Shown here piece after piece: positions 27,803 through 30,336 of a stretch of DNA of 30,336 nucleotides. The stretch covers positions 1 to 30,336 of the forward strand of contig JAADDN010000072.1 in NCBI GenBank assembly GCA_013153895.1, read 5' to 3'. Under the pieces are notes generated by a model. The model ran no database searches. It had not been told where the DNA came from and worked only from the letters and a program-made list of their open reading frames with translations. How positions within the stretch are numbered: the first letter of the stretch is position 1; every line of letters starts with the position of its first letter. The translations under genes were made by a program, and so were the position numbers. The DNA is from Thermoproteota archaeon. GTDB taxonomy: Archaea; Thermoproteota; Thermoprotei; Thermoproteales; Thermocladiaceae.

Positions 27803-28516
27803 GTGATGTTATTTCAACCATTAAGGCTTGGGCTGATAGTAGAGTCGAAGAAGCTAACTCCAACAATAGCTGCGAGACTACACTTACCTAAAATATTTAT
27901 AAAAGTGAGGAATATTAATGATATTAAACGAATAATAGAGCTTCTACGTCTCATAGAGATAGAGGGAATCTATACAACACTCTCAACAATATTCAAATCA
28001 AGAATAATTAAAGAACTTACAGAGTTAGGAGAGTTCAAAATCTTACTAGAACTTGATAAAGAGTATAGGACGTCTGCTGTAAGAGAGTTCATAAGTTCTA
28101 TGACTTACGTTCACGAGGTAATACCAGTTGTAAACATATGTCGTAGACTCGATAACATATATGTAACAAATATTCCAACAATAACATCATTAGTAATAGA
28201 CGTATCAGCAAACATTAGTAAAGATGAGTCGAGAATAACGAAGAATGTAAATTATCTGAAAGATATTCTGAACAGCGTATTGAAGAGTAAGAATCTGACA
28301 ATAGGAGTAGTAATATCAAAGATAGGTATGAATTTTCCAGAGATTCTTAAAGATATCTTAATGCTCTCATCATACATATTTGTGAGAGATAGTATAGAAG
28401 ATATTCTCATTCTTCAAAACATATTTGAGAAATATAGATCAACAAGTTCGCTTATCCAAGCAATACTACAGATATTACGTTCTGAGGATGTGAAAGTTGA
28501 AGTTAATATAGAATAG
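27803..28516 (+). CDS. Orphan alpha/beta protein
   Basis: A 237-residue protein I do not recognise with confidence. Strand-helix alternation is regular (L-G-L-I-V-E-S; K-I-F-I-K-V; I-E-G-I-Y-T-T; F-K-I-L-L-E-L; T-S-L-V-I-D-V-S; L-T-I-G-V-V-I-S; S-S-Y-I-F-V-R), which suggests a TIM-barrel-like fold. A diverged RNase P subunit Rpp30 (PHP-like barrel) is one possibility, mainly from the S-S-Y-I-F-V-R-D-S-I-E-D-I-L-I-L ending; I would not annotate it so without a profile search. Starts GTG 27803 and ATG 27806 are both possible. It lies 41 nt after tbp, with a weak TATA-like GTATAC near 27772. hjc follows after 63 nt. Confidence 0.62.
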   Translation: MMLFQPLRLGLIVESKKLTPTIAARLHLPKIFIKVRNINDIKRIIELLRLIEIEGIYTTLSTIFKSRIIKELTELGEFKILLELDKEYRTSAVREFISSMTYVHEVIPVVNICRRLDNIYVTNIPTITSLVIDVSANISKDESRITKNVNYLKDILNSVLKSKNLTIGVVISKIGMNFPEILKDILMLSSYIFVRDSIEDILILQNIFEKYRSTSSLIQAILQILRSEDVKVEVNIE

Positions 28517-28579
28517 TTTCGATAAGCTATGTAACATATCTTCAAGATCTAGCAAATAAGGATGTTAAGATCATAACAA

Positions 28580-29038
28580 GTGATGACTGATCCTAAAGCC
28601 AAGGGATTTAGAGTAGAAAGAGAGCTAGCAAACAAGCTGTGGAGCCTTGGATTCGCAGTTATGAGAGGAGCAGCATCTGGTGCAGGAGCACGTAAGAGGT
28701 TTGTCCCAGACATAGTCGCCATGAGAAATGGAAAGATTGTGATCCTCGAAGTGAAATACAGATCAAGAGCAAATGAGACTATAAGAATAGAGTTCTCAAG
28801 AATAAACAAGCTATTAGAGTTTGCTAGAAGAGCTGGAGGCAAAGTATACATAGCTGTAAAGTATGGAAAAGAAAGTTGGAAGTTTATCCCTATAGAAGAT
28901 ATTGAAAAATTTGAAAAAGATTCAACAGGATTTAAATTAAAGAAGGAGATCATAGATAAGATAGGCATAAGCTTGAGACAACTCGTAGAAAGAGAACTTT
29001 CAGAAAGTATAGAGAAGATCACTCTCTCACAAACTTGA
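28580..29038 (+). CDS. hjc: Holliday junction resolvase Hjc
   Basis: A 152-residue archaeal Hjc, a dimeric nuclease that cuts four-way DNA junctions in recombination and fork repair. Seen: the catalytic start G-F-R-V-E-R-E-L with Glu13, the R-G-A-A-S-G segment, V-P-D (Asp44) and the L-E-V-K pair (Glu57 and Lys59) of the restriction-endonuclease-like fold; all metal-site residues are present. The C-terminus is about 20 residues longer than in many Hjc proteins. GTG 28580 and ATG 28583 are both possible starts. The last 20 nt overlap the 3' end of the converging sugar kinase gene. Confidence 0.94.
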   Translation: MMTDPKAKGFRVERELANKLWSLGFAVMRGAASGAGARKRFVPDIVAMRNGKIVILEVKYRSRANETIRIEFSRINKLLEFARRAGGKVYIAVKYGKESWKFIPIEDIEKFEKDSTGFKLKKEIIDKIGISLRQLVERELSESIEKITLSQT

Positions 29039-30035
29039 CATATGTTGGTGGAGTATTAAATACGAGAGCTATAGCACCTTTCAATATAGCATAATCTCCT
29101 AATGGAGAAATCTCGAATATTGGTATCCTTATCCCCTTCATCACAAACATGTTCAGGTACTTCCTGAACTGTAGTATCTCATCTCTATTATTGATAGCTA
29201 TGCTTCCTCCAATAATTATTAGTTCAGGATTATAATAATGTATTACTGTTGAGATTCCTATAGCATTAAAAAGACATATCTTATCAAATACTGCTCTACA
29301 GAACTCATCACCCTGTTTTAAATATTCAAAAAACTTTCTCGTAAATAAATCATAATTCTCGAACCCTATTTCTCGAATAGGACTCTTCTCATAGAGTTTT
29401 CTAAGCTCTGTTTCTGCAAGCATCTTAGAGAATCTTGGTATGCCTATACCTGAGCAATATGCTTCCCAGTGACCGAGACCTCCACATCCACATCTTAGAG
29501 CATCAGGTCTAGGGTCAACTGTAACGTGACCTATCTCATGCGCGTTTCCGTCAGCTCCTAGTAGTAAGGTATCATTTACTATTACCCCTCCTCCAATACC
29601 TGTACTAAATGTCACATATACAATATTACTACACTCCTTACCAGCACCATACCATTTCTCACCCCACACAGCTGTTACACAGTCATTAAGCATTATGACC
29701 TTCTTACCAAACTTATCTTCTAGATACTCCTTAACTATATAATCAATATCGCTCAACGGCAGGTTTGGCGGATGAACTATTATGCCACGTTTCACATCTA
29801 GTGGACCTATAGATCCTATTCCTATTCCAGCAATGTTATCTAAATCAACATTATTTCTTGAAAGTACGTTCCTGATAAGATCTTCAATTCCTCTAGCTAT
29901 CGAGTACTCATCTCGCCATTGTAAAACTACGTCTCGGGTACTTCTTTCAACTACGTCTAGAATATCGCCACTCTTCGTCCCTAAACCTACTCTGAGTCTT
30001 GTTGCTCCAATATCAACACATATACAGTAACTCAC
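29019..30035 (-). CDS. ROK-family sugar kinase (glucokinase-like)
   Basis: A 338-residue ROK kinase, probably an ATP-dependent glucokinase or broad hexokinase. Seen: the phosphate loop D-I-G-A-T-R-L-R-V-G (8-17), G-I-G-S-I-G-P-L-D, the catalytic region N-D-C (base aspartate), S-T-G-I-G-G-G, and the sugar/zinc motif H-E-I-G-H then R-C-G-C-G-G-L-G-H-W-E-A-Y. The usual third cysteine of CxCGxxGC is histidine here, which could still bind zinc. The GTG start at 30035 is chosen from the family N-terminus; the TATA-like sequence near 30069-30077 is weak. Overlaps hjc by 20 nt at the 3' end. Substrate is inferred. Confidence 0.88.
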   Translation of the reverse strand: MSYCICVDIGATRLRVGLGTKSGDILDVVERSTRDVVLQWRDEYSIARGIEDLIRNVLSRNNVDLDNIAGIGIGSIGPLDVKRGIIVHPPNLPLSDIDYIVKEYLEDKFGKKVIMLNDCVTAVWGEKWYGAGKECSNIVYVTFSTGIGGGVIVNDTLLLGADGNAHEIGHVTVDPRPDALRCGCGGLGHWEAYCSGIGIPRFSKMLAETELRKLYEKSPIREIGFENYDLFTRKFFEYLKQGDEFCRAVFDKICLFNAIGISTVIHYYNPELIIIGGSIAINNRDEILQFRKYLNMFVMKGIRIPIFEISPLGDYAILKGAIALVFNTPPTYVKFVRE

Positions 30036-30081
30036 GATACTCTACTATAACAGTATGATCGTAAGGTATTAATGAGTTAAC

Positions 30082-30336
30082 TTAAGTACTCTCTAACAGA
30101 TTTATCACCATGCATCCTGCTTGTCCAACACTCGTCTTAACAATTACATCTTCAACATATCTACAACCTTCACCGTTATAGTACAGTCTTAAGACTTGAC
30201 CTGACATTAGCTCTATCTTGCCACTATACTCTATGTATTTACCATCAACACGTGCAAACACTAGTCTACAATTCTTGACGGGTTCTCCCTTAGAGTTGAG
30301 TAGCTCTACGTCATATATGTATATTTTCTTATTACC
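30082..30336 (-). CDS. C-terminal fragment of an unrecognised protein
   Basis: The minus strand is open from the window edge (30336) to a TAA at 30082-30084, giving 84 residues with no start inside the window. The fragment begins G-N-K-K-I-Y-I-Y-D-V-E-L-L and is beta-rich (V-K-N-C-R-L-V-F-A-R-V-D-G-K-Y-I-E-Y; L-R-L-Y-Y-N-G-E-G-C-R-Y-V; G-Q-A-G-C-M-V-I-N-L), with three cysteines. This resembles the extracellular beta-sandwich style of the 581-residue surface protein, but no family can be named. It ends 46 nt upstream of the sugar kinase start. Confidence 0.65.
   Translation of the reverse strand, partial: GNKKIYIYDVELLNSKGEPVKNCRLVFARVDGKYIEYSGKIELMSGQVLRLYYNGEGCRYVEDVIVKTSVGQAGCMVINLLEST

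Noticed and set aside
28549..29022. Minus-strand open frame of 157 codons
   Set aside because: It is antisense to hjc, whose catalytic residues are all visible.
1..30336. CRISPR arrays, insertion sequences, prophage or conjugative element
   Set aside because: No regularly spaced long repeats, transposase, integrase or terminal inverted repeats were seen on either strand.

Overview
The window is a compact, A+T-rich stretch of chromosome from a hyperthermophilic archaeon, most likely a crenarchaeote (Thermoproteota) of the Desulfurococcales/Ignisphaera type. The evidence is the gene content (RNA polymerase subunit L, exosome subunit Csl4, uL24, eS25, TBP, Hjc, class I LysRS, deoxyhypusine synthase, XPD-type helicase, an aKMT-like lysine methyltransferase), heavy use of AGA/AGG and ATA codons, TATA boxes about 25-30 nt before many start codons (leaderless mRNAs), and two box C/D guide RNAs. 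The genus is an inference from style, not from an alignment. I see no CRISPR array, insertion sequence or prophage, and no gap longer than 300 bases without a gene.

Layout. Bases 1-3646 hold an information-processing block: a minus-strand operon csl4 / DUF2067 / rpoL / DUF84 NTP phosphatase, divergent from plus-strand rpl24, which converges on a hexapeptide-repeat acyltransferase. From 3684 to 8870 the plus strand carries an AIR-synthase/HypE-type protein, then three accessory genes in a row: a small coiled-coil protein, a long charged coiled-coil protein, and a 710-residue protein with a beta-rich N-terminal half and a C-terminal eukaryote-type Ser/Thr kinase domain. A small three-helix membrane protein (minus) overlaps both this kinase gene and lysS. 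A secreted, membrane-anchored, sequon-rich protein follows lysS divergently.

From 17671 down to 12762 the minus strand is one tightly packed cluster: aKMT-like methyltransferase with a C-terminal winged helix, deoxyhypusine synthase, a GT4/MraY-type sugar-phosphate transferase with altered active-site motifs, a two-helix membrane protein, a class III (pilin-like) signal protein, a small helical protein and pyrG. A box C/D RNA lies directly behind pyrG. Upstream (17743-19897) are a winged-helix protein, an M48 membrane metalloprotease and another winged-helix gene whose 145-bp upstream region is rich in palindromes and repeats. Next come a membrane-anchored HerA/VirB4-type ATPase, an XPD-like Fe-S helicase and a small helical protein, then a second box C/D RNA.

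The right end has an orphan gene, a CAT-anticodon tRNA with encoded CCA, an Mtq2/HemK2-like methyltransferase, a winged-helix membrane regulator divergent from a protein with two winged-helix-like ends, eS25, TBP, an orphan alpha/beta protein, Hjc, a ROK-family sugar kinase and the C-terminal part of an unrecognised gene running off the window.

The strongest candidates for something undescribed are the coiled-coil/coiled-coil/propeller-like-kinase cassette (4713-8870), the two new box C/D RNAs, the aKMT-winged-helix fusion, and the dense control region upstream of 19897.
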